From a virus: 33,048 nt of DNA. Location: IMG/VR virus record IMGVR_UViG_3300009149_000153, positions 1-33,048 of that record; one strand, written 5' to 3'. Within the stretch, counting starts at the first letter, position 1; the number at the start of each line of letters is the position of its first letter. The notes under the pieces were generated by a model. It was not told the DNA's origin. It did no database searches and saw only the letters and a list, made by a program, of their open reading frames with translations. Of this stretch, positions 8,378 to 16,512 are shown piece by piece. The position numbers were made by a program, and so were the translations under genes.

Positions 8378-8746
8378 ATGGCAAGTAACAAAGAACTAAT
8401 CGCGAACATCTTGGCGATCAACCCGTCCGCAGTCACGGAAGGGCTAACCAACGCACAGTTGTCTGAAATGGTCAAGGGGCTTAAGGGCTCCGACGCAGCA
8501 GCGGCGCAAGCCGATGAAGACGCAGCCGCACAGGCACTGGCAGACGCAGCAGCGGCGCAAGCCGATGAAGACGCAGCCGCACAGGCACTGGCAGACGCGG
8601 AAAAGCCGTACACGGTGGCGAAGGGCAAGGCGATCACGTCAAAACGCGGCATTTTGTCAGACGGCGACGAGGTTCGCGCGTCGGACTTCGCAGGCGGTGA
8701 CGAAGCGTTCGCGGCGTTGTGCAAAAAAGGCCACATCGTCCGATGA
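8378..8746 (+). CDS. gpFI-like head protein with internal tandem repeat (putative)
   Basis: A 122-aa protein after the capsid gene, where lambda has FI (132 aa), a protein that helps bring DNA-terminase complexes to proheads. The N-terminal 35 residues form a small helical domain (ASNKELIANILAINPSAV). The middle is an acidic Ala/Gln/Asp/Glu stretch made of two identical 17-residue units. The last 45 residues look like a small basic/beta domain (KPYTVAKGKAITSKRG) ending in CKKGHIVR. FI has a similar layout of an N-terminal helical part, an Ala-rich middle and a C-terminal domain, but sequence similarity could not be measured. The stop overlaps the next start as ATGA. Confidence 0.6.
   Translation: MASNKELIANILAINPSAVTEGLTNAQLSEMVKGLKGSDAAAAQADEDAAAQALADAAAAQADEDAAAQALADAEKPYTVAKGKAITSKRGILSDGDEVRASDFAGGDEAFAALCKKGHIVR
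8492..8593 (+). repeat. Perfect 51-bp tandem duplication within the FI-like gene
   Basis: Bases 8492-8542 are repeated without mismatch at 8543-8593. Each copy encodes 17 residues of an acidic, Ala-rich linker, so the reading frame is kept. Perfect identity suggests a recent duplication or ongoing length variation. Confidence 0.9.
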
Positions 8747-9126
8747 ACCTGCGACAGCTAGCCGAGCAAGACCTGGCCGTCACGCTAGAGGATAGCGTGT
8801 TCGGTTTCGGCTGGCCTGTTACGTTAACCGATCCGCAAGGCGTGTCGGCTAACCTAACGGGACAAGCGCATGACATTAGCCAGATCATCGACCCAGACAC
8901 GGGCACCGCGGTCAGCGGGCGTTCGTGTGCGTTCGTTATCAGACAGTCGAGCCTCGCAGCCACCGGCCTGGGGGACCCTTACGGCGTCCCCGACAGCAAC
9001 TCGCTGCCGTGGCTCGTGTCGTTTGAAAGCATCAACGGCGCGCCGTACACTTTCAAAGTCGAGGACTCAGACGCGGACCGCGTTCTGGGGACACGCACGC
9101 TAGTCTTGGGGGTGTGGAATGGCTAA
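8743..9126 (+). CDS. Head-tail connector or completion protein (putative)
   Basis: A 127-aa protein starting in the ATGA overlap with the preceding gene. An in-frame ATG-less extension upstream is unlikely. The sequence is mostly beta (FGWPVTLTDPQG, CAFVIRQSS, LPWLVSFES, YTFKVEDSD, TRTLVLGVWNG). This resembles the beta-barrel head-tail connectors such as lambda gpFII, which is of similar size (117 aa) and sits at the same place. It would attach beneath the gpW-like protein and form the docking surface for the tail. It overlaps the next gene by eight bases. Function is assigned by position and secondary structure only. Confidence 0.6.
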   Translation: MNLRQLAEQDLAVTLEDSVFGFGWPVTLTDPQGVSANLTGQAHDISQIIDPDTGTAVSGRSCAFVIRQSSLAATGLGDPYGVPDSNSLPWLVSFESINGAPYTFKVEDSDADRVLGTRTLVLGVWNG

Positions 9127-9781
9127 CATAACGCAGCTAATAGACAAGCAGGACGTTTTCGAGGTAGTCCGCGACAAGATAGCGGTGATCCTCGCTGACG
9201 AATCGGCCATGCAAGTGCAACTTGCGACGGCTGCCGGAAAGCCAGACCCCAGCCTGTGGGCGCTTAAAGTCTATACAGAGCGGGCGTCCCCTTGGGACGA
9301 CGCGGCGGACGGGGACATTATCGTTAACGTGTGGTTTGACACGGCTTCGGTCGACGAGGCGGCGTCCAACACCGTGCGCAACCAAACGATGCGCGGGACG
9401 TTCAACATCGATGTGATCGGCTTCGGTAACTCCAAGCCTAACGGCACCGGAGGCCACCGGCCAGGCGACGAAGTTGCGGCGCTTAATGCCCAGCGCGGCC
9501 TGCGTCTGGTGCGCAACATCATCATGGCTAGCAGCTACACGTATTTAGGCCTGCGCACAATCGTCGGTCAACGGATGCCGCAGTCTATTACCTCGTTTCA
9601 GCCGCAGTTGAACAGTACGCCCGCGGATCACGTCGTTGGCGCCCGACTGGCGCTCGGGGTACGATATGAAGAATTTTCGCCCCAGTTCGAGCCCGCAATA
9701 CTGCAAGAGCTGGGCGTCAGAGTAGAACGGGCAGAGGACGGGCAAGTCCTGGCCCAATTAGATTACGACTATACACCATAA
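9119..9781 (+). CDS. Tail terminator or tail completion protein (putative)
   Basis: A 220-aa protein between the connector and the tail sheath, the usual place for the protein that caps the tail tube and joins it to the head (lambda gpU/gpZ; Mu gp37 region). The N-terminal region is an amphipathic helix (DVFEVVRDKIAVILADESA). The body mixes beta strands (GDIIVNVWFD, RGTFNIDVIGFGN) with a long helix (DEVAALNAQRGLRLVRNIIM). This is the alpha/beta pattern typical of tail terminators, and the YEEFSP segment near the end is common in such proteins. It starts in an eight-base overlap with the previous gene. The family is inferred. Confidence 0.6.
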   Translation: MANITQLIDKQDVFEVVRDKIAVILADESAMQVQLATAAGKPDPSLWALKVYTERASPWDDAADGDIIVNVWFDTASVDEAASNTVRNQTMRGTFNIDVIGFGNSKPNGTGGHRPGDEVAALNAQRGLRLVRNIIMASSYTYLGLRTIVGQRMPQSITSFQPQLNSTPADHVVGARLALGVRYEEFSPQFEPAILQELGVRVERAEDGQVLAQLDYDYTP

Positions 9782-9793
9782 GGAGGCCTGCAA

Positions 9794-11287
9794 ATGGCTA
9801 TCAGTACCGCCGTACCCCTAGGCGCCGTTGCGCGCGTAGTAGGCATAAAAACGCAATTTGTAAAAACTAATGTCGGCGGTTTGATCAACCTGCCCCAGCG
9901 CGTCGCGTTGGTCGGGCAAGGGGCCTCTTCTGCGACATACTCCCTAGACAAACGACGGGTCACCAGCGCGCTAGAAGCGGGCACAGTGTATGGCTTCGGC
10001 TCACCCATCCACCTTGCGGCGCTGCAACTACTGCCCGCGAATGGCGACGGCCTCGGGTCAATCCCGCTGACCGTGTACCCGCTAGAAGATGCACTCACGG
10101 GCGTAACGGCGGCGGGAGACATTACACCGGTCGGCGCAGGCACCAAGGCGGGCGCGTTCACGGTCCGCATCAACGGGGTGACGTCCTCGCAGTTTGTCGT
10201 GGCCGTTGGCGACACCGTGGCGACACTGGTCGCCAAGATGGAAACGGCGGTCAATGGCGTGTTAGGCATGCCGATGGTCGCCACAGACGACACCATCGCG
10301 TTGGACTTAGAGGCCAAATGGGCGGGCGCAAGCGGCAACGCGTTGTCAATCACCGTTGACGGTCCAACCGACACCGGATTCACATTCACAATTACACAAC
10401 CGACGGGCGGCCTAGTTAACCCACCGGTCACGGGCGCACTGGCACAAGTTGGCAACGTGTGGGAGACCATGGTCCTAAACTGCCTGGACGTAGCGGACAG
10501 CACGACGCTGGACGAGTTCGAGACGTTCGGCGAAGGGCGTTGGGGTCCACTCGTACGCAAGCCGCTGGTAGTGTTCACGGGTCACGCGCTCGACGCTAAC
10601 GGCATTGTAGCGATCACCGACACGCGCAAAACGGACCGCGTTAACTCGTTCTTACCTAACCCCGGCTCGGTTAACTTGCCGTTTGTATCTGCGGCGGGCC
10701 TACTCGCACGCATAGCGGTGACGGCCAACAACAATCCGGCGCGGGACTACGGCCGACAGGTCGCCAAGTATATCGCACCTGGTGCAGACGGCGTGCAATG
10801 GAATTATGCGCAGCGGGACCTAGCGGTTACGAGCGGCGCAAGCACGGTCGAAGTGCGCGACGGTGAAGTCACTATGTCGGACACGGTCACAGCGTACCAC
10901 CCAGACGGGGACGAAAACCCGGCGTACCGCTTCGTGAAAGACATCGTCAAGTTGCAAAATGTTATTTTTAACGTTGACTTGATCTTCAACACCCCCGCGT
11001 GGGACGGGGCGCCACTAATCCCGGATGACCAGCCAACGGTCAACCCAGACGCCAAGAAGCCTAAGAACGCGATCGCGGTGTTGAGCACGTTAGCGGACAA
11101 CCTCGGCCTAGCTGCGCTGATCTCCGAAGTGCCCTACACTAAGGCGAACCTACAGTCAGAAATCGACAGCCAGAATCCCAATAGACTTAACACGGTTTTC
11201 CCTGTTAAACTGTCAGGTAACGTGAACATTAACAGCATCGACCTAAACTTCGGTTTTTTCTTCGGTGCCTCTGCAGTAATTAACTAG
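9794..11287 (+). CDS. Contractile tail sheath protein, Mu gpL-like
   Basis: A 497-aa sheath subunit (Mu gpL is 495 aa). It is recognised by the N-terminal RVALVGQGASSAT region, the family's PLTVYPLEDA stretch, the inserted Ig-like or variable domain around 130-215 (GAFTVRINGVTSSQFVVAVG...), and the conserved C-terminal part that binds the tube (NPARDYGRQVAKYIAPG and the final LDNLGLAALISEVPYT-type region with SIDLNFGFFFGASA). Sheath contraction drives the tube through the envelope. A strong AAGGAGG precedes the ATG. Presence of this gene is the direct proof of myovirus morphology. The tube gene follows 11 bases later. Confidence 0.94.
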   Translation: MAISTAVPLGAVARVVGIKTQFVKTNVGGLINLPQRVALVGQGASSATYSLDKRRVTSALEAGTVYGFGSPIHLAALQLLPANGDGLGSIPLTVYPLEDALTGVTAAGDITPVGAGTKAGAFTVRINGVTSSQFVVAVGDTVATLVAKMETAVNGVLGMPMVATDDTIALDLEAKWAGASGNALSITVDGPTDTGFTFTITQPTGGLVNPPVTGALAQVGNVWETMVLNCLDVADSTTLDEFETFGEGRWGPLVRKPLVVFTGHALDANGIVAITDTRKTDRVNSFLPNPGSVNLPFVSAAGLLARIAVTANNNPARDYGRQVAKYIAPGADGVQWNYAQRDLAVTSGASTVEVRDGEVTMSDTVTAYHPDGDENPAYRFVKDIVKLQNVIFNVDLIFNTPAWDGAPLIPDDQPTVNPDAKKPKNAIAVLSTLADNLGLAALISEVPYTKANLQSEIDSQNPNRLNTVFPVKLSGNVNINSIDLNFGFFFGASAVIN

Positions 11288-11298
11288 GAGACTGACCC

Positions 11299-11679
11299 AT
11301 GGCTACAGGTGGATCAATTGAAGAAGTAGGCATCGACGGTCGAAACTTCCCCGTTGCTGCGGACGCAGACAGCAACCGCAAGATGGGTGGGTGGAATAAT
11401 GAATTTTCACCCAACGGCAACGGCACGGGGCGCTTGTTAAAGACCCGCGAAGGCTGGATGTTGGACGGGCTGGCGTTGGCTATCGACGATTTACGCGGGG
11501 ACCAGGAGTTCTTGCAGGACGTCGCAGACAGTAACGACTACGTGACGATCAGCATCACGTACGCCAGCGGCGCAGTATATCAAGGCCAAGGCCAGATCAC
11601 GGGCGACATGCAGTCTAGCAGCGCAACGACTACGGCACCCTTGACCCTAAGCGGTCCGGGCCGCCTAACTAAGCAATAG
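11299..11679 (+). CDS. Tail tube protein, Mu gpM-like
   Basis: A 126-aa protein following the sheath gene, as in Mu (gpM, 118 aa). It has the tail-tube family pattern: the N-terminal ATGGSIEEVGIDGRNFPVAA, GWNNEFSPNGNGTGRL in the first third, and a beta-rich C-terminal half (YVTISITYASGAVYQGQGQI). Hexameric rings of this protein stack on the tape measure to form the tube inside the sheath. GGAG precedes the ATG by eight bases. An 81-base structured gap separates it from the chaperone gene, which may lower expression downstream of this abundant virion protein. Confidence 0.92.
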   Translation: MATGGSIEEVGIDGRNFPVAADADSNRKMGGWNNEFSPNGNGTGRLLKTREGWMLDGLALAIDDLRGDQEFLQDVADSNDYVTISITYASGAVYQGQGQITGDMQSSSATTTAPLTLSGPGRLTKQ

Positions 11680-11685
11680 GGCATT

Positions 11686-11756
11686 GTCGGGGGTGGGTGT
11701 TGTTAGCCCTGCACCGTAGCGCGACAGCGTCACCTCCGACCCTCACATAGGGCTAA
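11686..11756 (+). promoter_or_regulatory. Possible H-type pseudoknot covering the chaperone ribosome binding site
   Basis: Two strong helices can form and their pairings cross. Stem 1 joins 11686-11695 with 11731-11740 (10 bp, one G-U). Stem 2 joins TTAGCCCT (11703-11710) with AGGGCTAA (11749-11756), 8 bp and perfect. Stem 2 includes AGGG at 11749-11752, the ribosome binding site eight bases before the ATG at 11761. Formation would block initiation, which could keep the chaperone level low. The pairing is directly visible; folding and function are inferred. Confidence 0.5.
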
Positions 11757-11760
11757 AACT

Positions 11761-12162
11761 ATGAACAAGATCGACAAAGAGTCCGCCGAGGCGGAGTTCA
11801 GCAACATGTGCGAGTTTTTCGACATCGACACGGACACGTCAGACCTAGACGGCGACGAGCTCGAGATGTTCGAGAGCTTAAAGGGAAAGGTGGTCAAGGC
11901 TATCTGCCGCGGCGACTTGACCATCGGCACAGGCGGCCAGCCAACGTACACCACCAAAGCGGGCACCGCGATGACGTTCAAGCAGCCAACGGGCGCCATT
12001 TTGTTGGCGGACGTTAAAGGCAAGGACGACGGCGGCCAGCGCAAAATGTTTGCTATGGTGTGCGAGTTGACGGGCGGCGTGTCTACACCAGGCAAGTGGA
12101 CGATCCGCGACACTGGCGTGCTAACGTCTATCGTCAATCTTTTTTTAGCAGAGTTGCAGTAA
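11761..12162 (+). CDS. Tail assembly chaperone, short form (gpG analogue)
   Basis: A 133-aa acidic protein located between tube and tape measure, the universal place of the tail assembly chaperones. It is not recognised from sequence alone, but the genetic context is diagnostic. Near its 3' end the zero frame reads CTT TTT TTA, giving the slippery heptamer TTTTTTA (12141-12147). The -1 frame stays open to 12335, so a longer form is made, as lambda gpG/gpGT. The chaperone coats the tape measure and guides tube assembly; it is absent from the finished virion. The start has an AGGG site that may be hidden in RNA structure. The N-terminus is rich in Asp/Glu (DIDTDTSDLDGDELEMFESL). Confidence 0.85.
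   Translation: MNKIDKESAEAEFSNMCEFFDIDTDTSDLDGDELEMFESLKGKVVKAICRGDLTIGTGGQPTYTTKAGTAMTFKQPTGAILLADVKGKDDGGQRKMFAMVCELTGGVSTPGKWTIRDTGVLTSIVNLFLAELQ
12141..12147 (+). promoter_or_regulatory. Canonical -1 ribosomal frameshift heptamer TTTTTTA
   Basis: The bases are in the correct phase: T TTT TTA relative to the chaperone frame. Fifteen bases later the zero frame ends (TAA 12160-12162). A stem with one bulged A can form downstream from GGGC-A-GGAGGA (12177-12187) and TCCTCCGCCC (12204-12213). It lies about 30 bases from the slip site, so its help is uncertain. Confidence 0.85.
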
Positions 12163-12335
12163 CGCTAGTCGAGCACGGGCAGGAGGAGCTCAAGCGCGGC
12201 CTTTCCTCCGCCCGCGTTCAGTTGCTGCAGTGCTGCAGGGATTACCCCGGCATACCCGACGTCCGGGAGCTAACCATACCGCAGCTCGGGGTGTTTTACG
12301 CGGGATTAATACCGGAGCTAAAGCGCCATGGGTAA
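12147..12335 (+). CDS. Frameshift extension of the tail assembly chaperone (gpT analogue)
   Basis: After a -1 slip on the heptamer ending at 12147, reading continues SRVAVTLVEHGQEELKRGLS and ends at TAA 12333-12335. This adds 62 residues, for a fused product of about 191 aa. The region has no start codon with a ribosome binding site of its own and only makes sense as an extension. It is helical with a Cys pair (LQCCRDYPGIPD) and an LGVFYAGL motif. In lambda the T domain contacts tube subunits while the G domain binds the tape measure. The end overlaps the tape-measure start by eight bases. Confidence 0.85.
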   Translation, partial: SRVAVTLVEHGQEELKRGLSSARVQLLQCCRDYPGIPDVRELTIPQLGVFYAGLIPELKRHG

Positions 12336-14070
12336 AAAATTTCAAGTTTCTACAATCTTTAAGGGCATCGACCAGATGTCCGCCCCCATTTCTCGCATAC
12401 AGTCACGCATTGGATCAATGACCCGCAGCGTCGACAGAAACCTGCGTAAAGTCCAGCGCACCACAGGCAAAGTGGTCGACGGGATGTCGAACATCGCCAA
12501 GAAAGCACTAATCGTCGGGACCATCGCCGCGGCGGGTCTAGGCCAAGCCGCCGCTGCCGGTATCAACTTCGAGCAGTCCATCGTCAACGCGTCCGCAAAA
12601 ATGGGGGACAGCGCAAAGCGCGGCACCGTATCGTTCGGCTTGCTGGAGGCGTCAGCCAAGCGGACGGGGGCAACCACAGAGTTCACCGCAACACAATCGG
12701 CCGAGGCGCTTAACTTCCTAGCCATGGCCGGCTTTAGTGCCGAGCAGGCAGTGTCCGCCCTCCCTGGCGTTGTAAACCTAGCGACGGCCGCACAGGTCGA
12801 CCTTGCACGGGCGACAGACATCGCCACCGACTCGCTGGGGGTCTTTGGCCTAGAGACTAAAGACGCCGCGCAGTTGGGAAAGAACCTAGCGCGCGTCAAC
12901 GACGTGATCGCCAAAACGTCAAGCTCCGCAAACACCGACATCTCGCAGATGTTCGAAGCTATGAAAAAAGGGGGGCCTATTGCCACCACAGCGGGCGTAG
13001 AGATAGAGACCGTGGCCGCAATGATAGGCGTGATGGCCGGCGCGGGCGTTAAGGCAGAGGTGGCGGGCACGTCCGTGGCTAACGCCTTCCTGAACTTAGC
13101 CTCGCCCGCGGGTGCCGCGGAGAAGGTGATCAGGCGCTTAGGCATCCAGATCAAAGACACCGCGACCGGCGAGCTAAAAGACATGCCGGACATTCTCGAC
13201 GAGCTTAACCGCAAAACCGCCAACCTAACCAAGACCCAACGCCTAGCGGCCCTCGCGGCCATCTTCGGCCGTGAAGGGCTGGCGGGCACATCGAAGGTCG
13301 TCAGCCAGGGCGGCGAAGCGCTCAGAGTGTACCGCGAGCGCCTGCGCAACGCGGACGGCGCAGCGGCAGACATGGCCAAGACCATGCGAGACACGACGCG
13401 CGGGTCGCTCAATAGCTTAAACTCGGCCATCGAAGGGGTGTCGATCACATTGTTCGAGACAAACCGCGGGCCAATGAGACAGGCCATCGACCTGGCGACC
13501 CAGTGGGTAAGGGCAAACGGCGACATCATAGCGCAGAACATTGGCGGATTTTTCCTCAACGCCGCGCAGAACATAGACACGTACGTCGAGACGGGCAAAA
13601 CTATTGCCACCGTCGTGGCGGTGGTGTGGGGCCTTAACGCTGCGCTTAAAGCCGTGGCAGTAGCGACGGGGGTCGTCAACCTTGCGATGTCGGTCAACCC
13701 GTTTGTGTTGCTCGTGGGTACGTTTTCCGCGTTAGTGGCGCTTTCTGACACGTTCGCCAAGAACTTGCGAGAGTTGCCCCAGCTAATACAAAGGGCTTTC
13801 AACAATTCGATGTTGGGGTCGCTGGCACAAGGGCTGCAGATCACCAAGGCAATGCTGCCGGACTTTAGCCCGACCGCACTGTTCGACATGGGGCAAGAGG
13901 CAGTCATGCCCAACATATCGAGCCCGCAAGAGCGCACCGCTAAGTCTGTGAGCGAGTCGATCACAAGCAGCACGAACGAAGTAATCATTAGAGACGAGAC
14001 GGGGCGGGCCGCAATTCAAAACATACGCGGACCGCAGACGCTCAAAGTCGCAGAGACAGGGGGCTTTTAA
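12328..14070 (+). CDS. Tail tape measure protein
   Basis: A 580-aa protein that sets tail length and later passes into the host envelope. The N-terminal 75 residues are basic and coiled-coil-like, followed by a hydrophobic segment (ALIVGTIAAAGLGQAAAAG). The conserved tape-measure core runs from ~80 to 330 (NFEQSIVNASAKMG, FTATQSAEALNFLAMAGFSA, LARATDIATDSLGVFGL, AFLNLASPAGAAEKVIRRLG, LAALAAIFGREGL). Hydrophobic helices at about 425-475 are typical and probably membrane-active. The protein is short for a tape measure, which suggests a tail somewhat under 100 nm by the usual ~0.15 nm per residue rule (estimate). The ATG has GGAG upstream, and the stop overlaps the next start (TAATG). Confidence 0.93.
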   Translation: MGKKFQVSTIFKGIDQMSAPISRIQSRIGSMTRSVDRNLRKVQRTTGKVVDGMSNIAKKALIVGTIAAAGLGQAAAAGINFEQSIVNASAKMGDSAKRGTVSFGLLEASAKRTGATTEFTATQSAEALNFLAMAGFSAEQAVSALPGVVNLATAAQVDLARATDIATDSLGVFGLETKDAAQLGKNLARVNDVIAKTSSSANTDISQMFEAMKKGGPIATTAGVEIETVAAMIGVMAGAGVKAEVAGTSVANAFLNLASPAGAAEKVIRRLGIQIKDTATGELKDMPDILDELNRKTANLTKTQRLAALAAIFGREGLAGTSKVVSQGGEALRVYRERLRNADGAAADMAKTMRDTTRGSLNSLNSAIEGVSITLFETNRGPMRQAIDLATQWVRANGDIIAQNIGGFFLNAAQNIDTYVETGKTIATVVAVVWGLNAALKAVAVATGVVNLAMSVNPFVLLVGTFSALVALSDTFAKNLRELPQLIQRAFNNSMLGSLAQGLQITKAMLPDFSPTALFDMGQEAVMPNISSPQERTAKSVSESITSSTNEVIIRDETGRAAIQNIRGPQTLKVAETGGF

Positions 14071-15290
14071 TGAGCTGGCAGGACAGACTTAGACAGGCGG
14101 CATACACTAGCCCAAGCGGCACGCGCCTGACATTCGACTACGAGCAGACGTCCGAGGCGTTCGACAAGAAGGCGACCGCCTACGAGTTCGCAGACGCGGA
14201 CGGGACCTTCGTTCAAGACCTCGGCCGCACGGGCAGACGGTACGCGCTGCGCGTCATCGTATGGGGCGACTCGTACGACATACAGGCAAACGGCTGGATG
14301 GCTGCACTAGCAGAGCGCGGACAGGGCATACTCGAACACCCAGTGTACGGGCGCGTCGACGTCGTACCAGTCGGCACCGTCCGCAGACGGGACGACCTAG
14401 TGGTGCGCGCTAACCAAGCAGTGATCGAGGTTGAGTTCTTCGAGACTATCGGCCTCGTGTATCCAACCAGCACGGGCGACGCCGTCGGCCAGATAAACGC
14501 GCTAGTCGAAGCCGCCGGGGCCGCACAGGCCGCACAGCTTGCGGAGTCCAACGTGCTAGACACCGCGACAGACCGCGCCGGCTTCTTGAGCCGGTACAAT
14601 GCGGCGCTTGACCAAGTCACCAGCACACTGGGGCCGATCACCGAGGGCGTGGCGTCAACGCAGCGCCAATTTGACGCGATCCAAAAGTCAATAAACCGAG
14701 GTATTGACGTCCTTATCCGCGACCCGCTAACGCTGGCTTTTCAGACCCAGCAGCTGATCAACACCCCAGCCCGTATCGCGGGGCAAGTGTCGGGGCGCGC
14801 TGACGCGTACTTCGACTTGTTCACAAGGCTGGTAGGCCCGACCGTCGAGCGGGACACCCAGTTATACAACACCGACATGTATGCCAGCGGCGTGGCCACT
14901 GCGTCCGCGTTGGCGCTGTCGACCACGGCATACACTCGACGCCCTGACGCCATTCTCGCCGCCGAGGGCATCCTCGCACAGGGTGAGGCGCTGGCGCAGT
15001 GGCGCGACGACAACTACGCAGCGCTAGGACAGGTCGACCAGGGCGGGAGCTGGCAAGCAACGCAAGCGCTAATCGCCACCACGGCCGGCGCGCTCGTCGA
15101 CCTATCCTTCGGCCTCGCACAAGAGCGGCGCGTTGTTCTCGGGTCCGCTCGGTCTATTGTCGACCTGACTTACGAGCTATACGGCACCGTTGACAGCAAG
15201 CTGGACGACTTGATCAACGACAACGACTTGAGCGGAGACGAGGTCATCGAGCTGCCACAGGGTCGCGAGGTGGTATACTATGTCGCGTAA
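14070..15290 (+). CDS. Baseplate hub/tail protein, Mu gpN-like (DNA circularisation N-terminal family)
   Basis: A 406-aa protein with the N-terminal domain named after the supposed Mu DNA circulation protein. The stretch MSWQDRLRQAAYTSPSGTRL, the ATAYEFADADGTFVQDLG region and EVEFFETIGLVYP at about 130 are characteristic. In contractile-tail phages this protein is now understood as a hub or tube-initiation component rather than a DNA enzyme. The C-terminal two thirds are helical and Ala-rich and less conserved. It lies between tape measure and the LysM/gpP-like hub protein, as in Mu. It starts within the tape-measure stop and overlaps the next gene by 11 bases. Confidence 0.88.
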   Translation: MSWQDRLRQAAYTSPSGTRLTFDYEQTSEAFDKKATAYEFADADGTFVQDLGRTGRRYALRVIVWGDSYDIQANGWMAALAERGQGILEHPVYGRVDVVPVGTVRRRDDLVVRANQAVIEVEFFETIGLVYPTSTGDAVGQINALVEAAGAAQAAQLAESNVLDTATDRAGFLSRYNAALDQVTSTLGPITEGVASTQRQFDAIQKSINRGIDVLIRDPLTLAFQTQQLINTPARIAGQVSGRADAYFDLFTRLVGPTVERDTQLYNTDMYASGVATASALALSTTAYTRRPDAILAAEGILAQGEALAQWRDDNYAALGQVDQGGSWQATQALIATTAGALVDLSFGLAQERRVVLGSARSIVDLTYELYGTVDSKLDDLINDNDLSGDEVIELPQGREVVYYVA

Positions 15291-16512
15291 ATATGTCATT
15301 CAACCTGGCGACACTTTCGACACCGTCGCCCGCAAGCAGTACGGCGACGATCAGAAAGCCCCACTAATACAGCAGGCCAACCCCGGCGCACCCGTGCCGC
15401 TAATCGCAGGGCAATCGCTGGTTATACCTGCCGACCCCGACGCACAAGCGACCGCCACGGGGAACGCAGCCGCAAGCAGCCCGAACGAAGTGTCGGTCAG
15501 CATCGAGGGTGAACGCTTCCGCTTTTGGTCCGAGGTCTCGATCACCCGGACGCTGGACGCCGTCTCGACGGCCCAGTTCGACGCACCGTTCACCCCCGAC
15601 GACCCGTCATTCCGCGAGCGCTTCCGCCCGTTTAGTTTTTACGACGTAGACATTAACATAGGCGGCACCCGGCTATTCACCGGCACAATGGTGGCACCCG
15701 TGCCTGTTCTAACGCCACAGGCCCGCACGGTCAGCGTGGCGTGCTACGCTAGGCCGGGAGTGATGGGCGACTGCACCGCGCCGGCAAGTGCGTACCCGTT
15801 GCAATGGGACGAGTCAACACTGGCGACCATCGCAAGCAAGTGTGCGTCATTCTTCGGCCTTGGCGTGCAGTTCGACGCAGACACCGGCCCCACTTTCTTG
15901 CGGGTCATGGCGCAACCGTCCGAGCGAATGCTGCCATTTTTGGCGGGGTTATCTGCCCAGCGCGGGCTAGTAATGAGTGACACGCCAGACGGCAAGGTGT
16001 TGTTCCGTAAGGCGCTAGAGTCGGGGGCACCGGTGGCGAATCTCACGGAGGGGGCCAGCCCACTGCAGGACGTTTCCCCCAGGTTTCAACCTCAAGAGTA
16101 TTTCAGCCACGTGACCGGCATCGGCCCGACCGTCATCGGTTTGCCTGGCCAACCGTACACGGTCAAAAACGCGCAGCTTGGCGACGTGGTCCGCCCGTAC
16201 ACGTTCAGCAGCCCAGACACGCCCGACGCAAGTGTCCAGCAGTCCACCGAGACAAAGGCGGGGCGCATGTTCGCCAACGCCGTGGCGTATGAGGTCACGC
16301 TGTCCACATGGCGCGACCCCGCGGGCAACCTATGGGAGCCTAACACGCTGATCACACTTCTGGCAGAGGGTGCGATGATATTCAGCCGATCGACTTTTCT
16401 CGTTCGCTCGGTTACACTTACGAAAACCCCAAAGAGCGAGACCGCCGTGTTAACTTTAATTTTACCCGGAGCACTGTCGGGCAAGATACCGGAGACGCTG
16501 CCATGGGCATGA
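15280..16512 (+). CDS. Baseplate hub protein, Mu gpP (gp44)-like with N-terminal LysM
   Basis: A 410-aa hub protein. Residues 4-52 form a LysM-type module (KYVIQPGDTFDTVARKQYG to AGQSLVIPADPDA), which may hold the protein to peptidoglycan or, as in other hubs, simply contact the tube. The rest matches the gpP/gp27-like hub arrangement: EVSVSIEGERFRFWSEVSIT at the start of the first barrel, a middle domain with PLQWDESTLATIASKCASFF, and a C-terminal part with VAYEVTLSTWRDPAGNLWEPN, which is very characteristic. It forms the trimeric hub onto which the spike docks. Mu gpP is 379 aa, so the LysM accounts for most of the extra length. Confidence 0.9.
   Translation: MSRKYVIQPGDTFDTVARKQYGDDQKAPLIQQANPGAPVPLIAGQSLVIPADPDAQATATGNAAASSPNEVSVSIEGERFRFWSEVSITRTLDAVSTAQFDAPFTPDDPSFRERFRPFSFYDVDINIGGTRLFTGTMVAPVPVLTPQARTVSVACYARPGVMGDCTAPASAYPLQWDESTLATIASKCASFFGLGVQFDADTGPTFLRVMAQPSERMLPFLAGLSAQRGLVMSDTPDGKVLFRKALESGAPVANLTEGASPLQDVSPRFQPQEYFSHVTGIGPTVIGLPGQPYTVKNAQLGDVVRPYTFSSPDTPDASVQQSTETKAGRMFANAVAYEVTLSTWRDPAGNLWEPNTLITLLAEGAMIFSRSTFLVRSVTLTKTPKSETAVLTLILPGALSGKIPETLPWA

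Noticed and set aside
12342-13988. A 548-codon open frame on the minus strand across the tape measure gene
   Set aside because: It is antisense to a well-recognised tape measure, has a low-complexity Ser/Ala/Thr composition and no ribosome binding site or neighbours in the same direction. Long antisense frames are common in G+C-rich DNA.
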